From Caldisericota bacterium (GTDB lineage: Bacteria > CAIJMQ01 > JAADFP01), in NCBI GenBank assembly GCA_013152825.1, contig JAADFP010000079.1, positions 1 to 13,036 on the forward strand: 13,036 bases of DNA, given 5' to 3'. Every line of letters begins with the position of its first letter. Positions within the stretch are counted from its first letter, which is position 1. Shown one piece after another: positions 13,035 to 13,036 of this stretch. The position numbers were made by a program, and so were the translations under genes. The notes under the pieces are model-generated. The model did not search any database. It saw only the letters and a list, made by a program, of their open reading frames with translations, and had not been told where the DNA came from.

Positions 13035-13036
13035 CG

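Overview
The window looks like a chromosomal segment from an uncultured, Gram-negative-type bacterium. It carries a bacterial type I IleRS with a C-terminal zinc finger, the lipoprotein-maturation pair LspA/Lgt, MurC, and an O-antigen-ligase-like membrane protein. The very high load of short intergenic repeats resembles what is seen in repeat-rich candidate phyla and, for the heptamer arrays, in cyanobacteria. I cannot fix the phylum from sequence alone. No prophage, transposase, CRISPR array, rRNA or tRNA gene was recognised.

Layout. (1) 1-137: the 3' end of a glycerophosphodiester phosphodiesterase-like gene on the + strand. (2) 138-610: a repeat-filled spacer that may contain a 37-codon ORF. 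(3) 611-2649, minus strand: a phosphate module, DUF47/PhoU-like regulator followed by a PiT phosphate permease, split by 461 nt of repeats. (4) 3009-4685, minus strand: a polytopic O-antigen ligase/polymerase-family protein with a C-terminal TPR tail. (5) 5000-9615, minus strand: a compact operon yggT-ileS-(dksA/traR-type)-lspA-lgt, with overlapping ends from ileS onward. (6) 9832-11157, plus strand: a GH4 glycosidase with its own promoter, divergent from the operon. (7) 11166-12542, minus strand: murC, convergent with GH4; a perfect 22-bp palindrome covers both stop codons. (8) 12543-13036: a repeat-only spacer.

Functionally most of this is envelope housekeeping: phosphate uptake, lipoprotein lipidation and signal-peptide removal, peptidoglycan precursor synthesis and surface-polysaccharide assembly, plus isoleucyl-tRNA charging. 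GH4 is an isolated intracellular sugar-cleaving enzyme with no visible transporter.

The most unusual content lies between the genes. All five long spacers are built from degenerate arrays that keep a 7-nt period. Into these are set small hairpins of the type CCCGAY-NNNN-RTCGGG and larger paired-palindrome elements beginning TGTCAT and ending ATGACA. Comparing copies inside the window shows the small hairpin sitting cleanly inside other repeats, as if inserted. A second notable point is lspA: its conserved N-terminus is recovered only if translation starts at a CTG codon placed 6 nt after a perfect AGGAGG.
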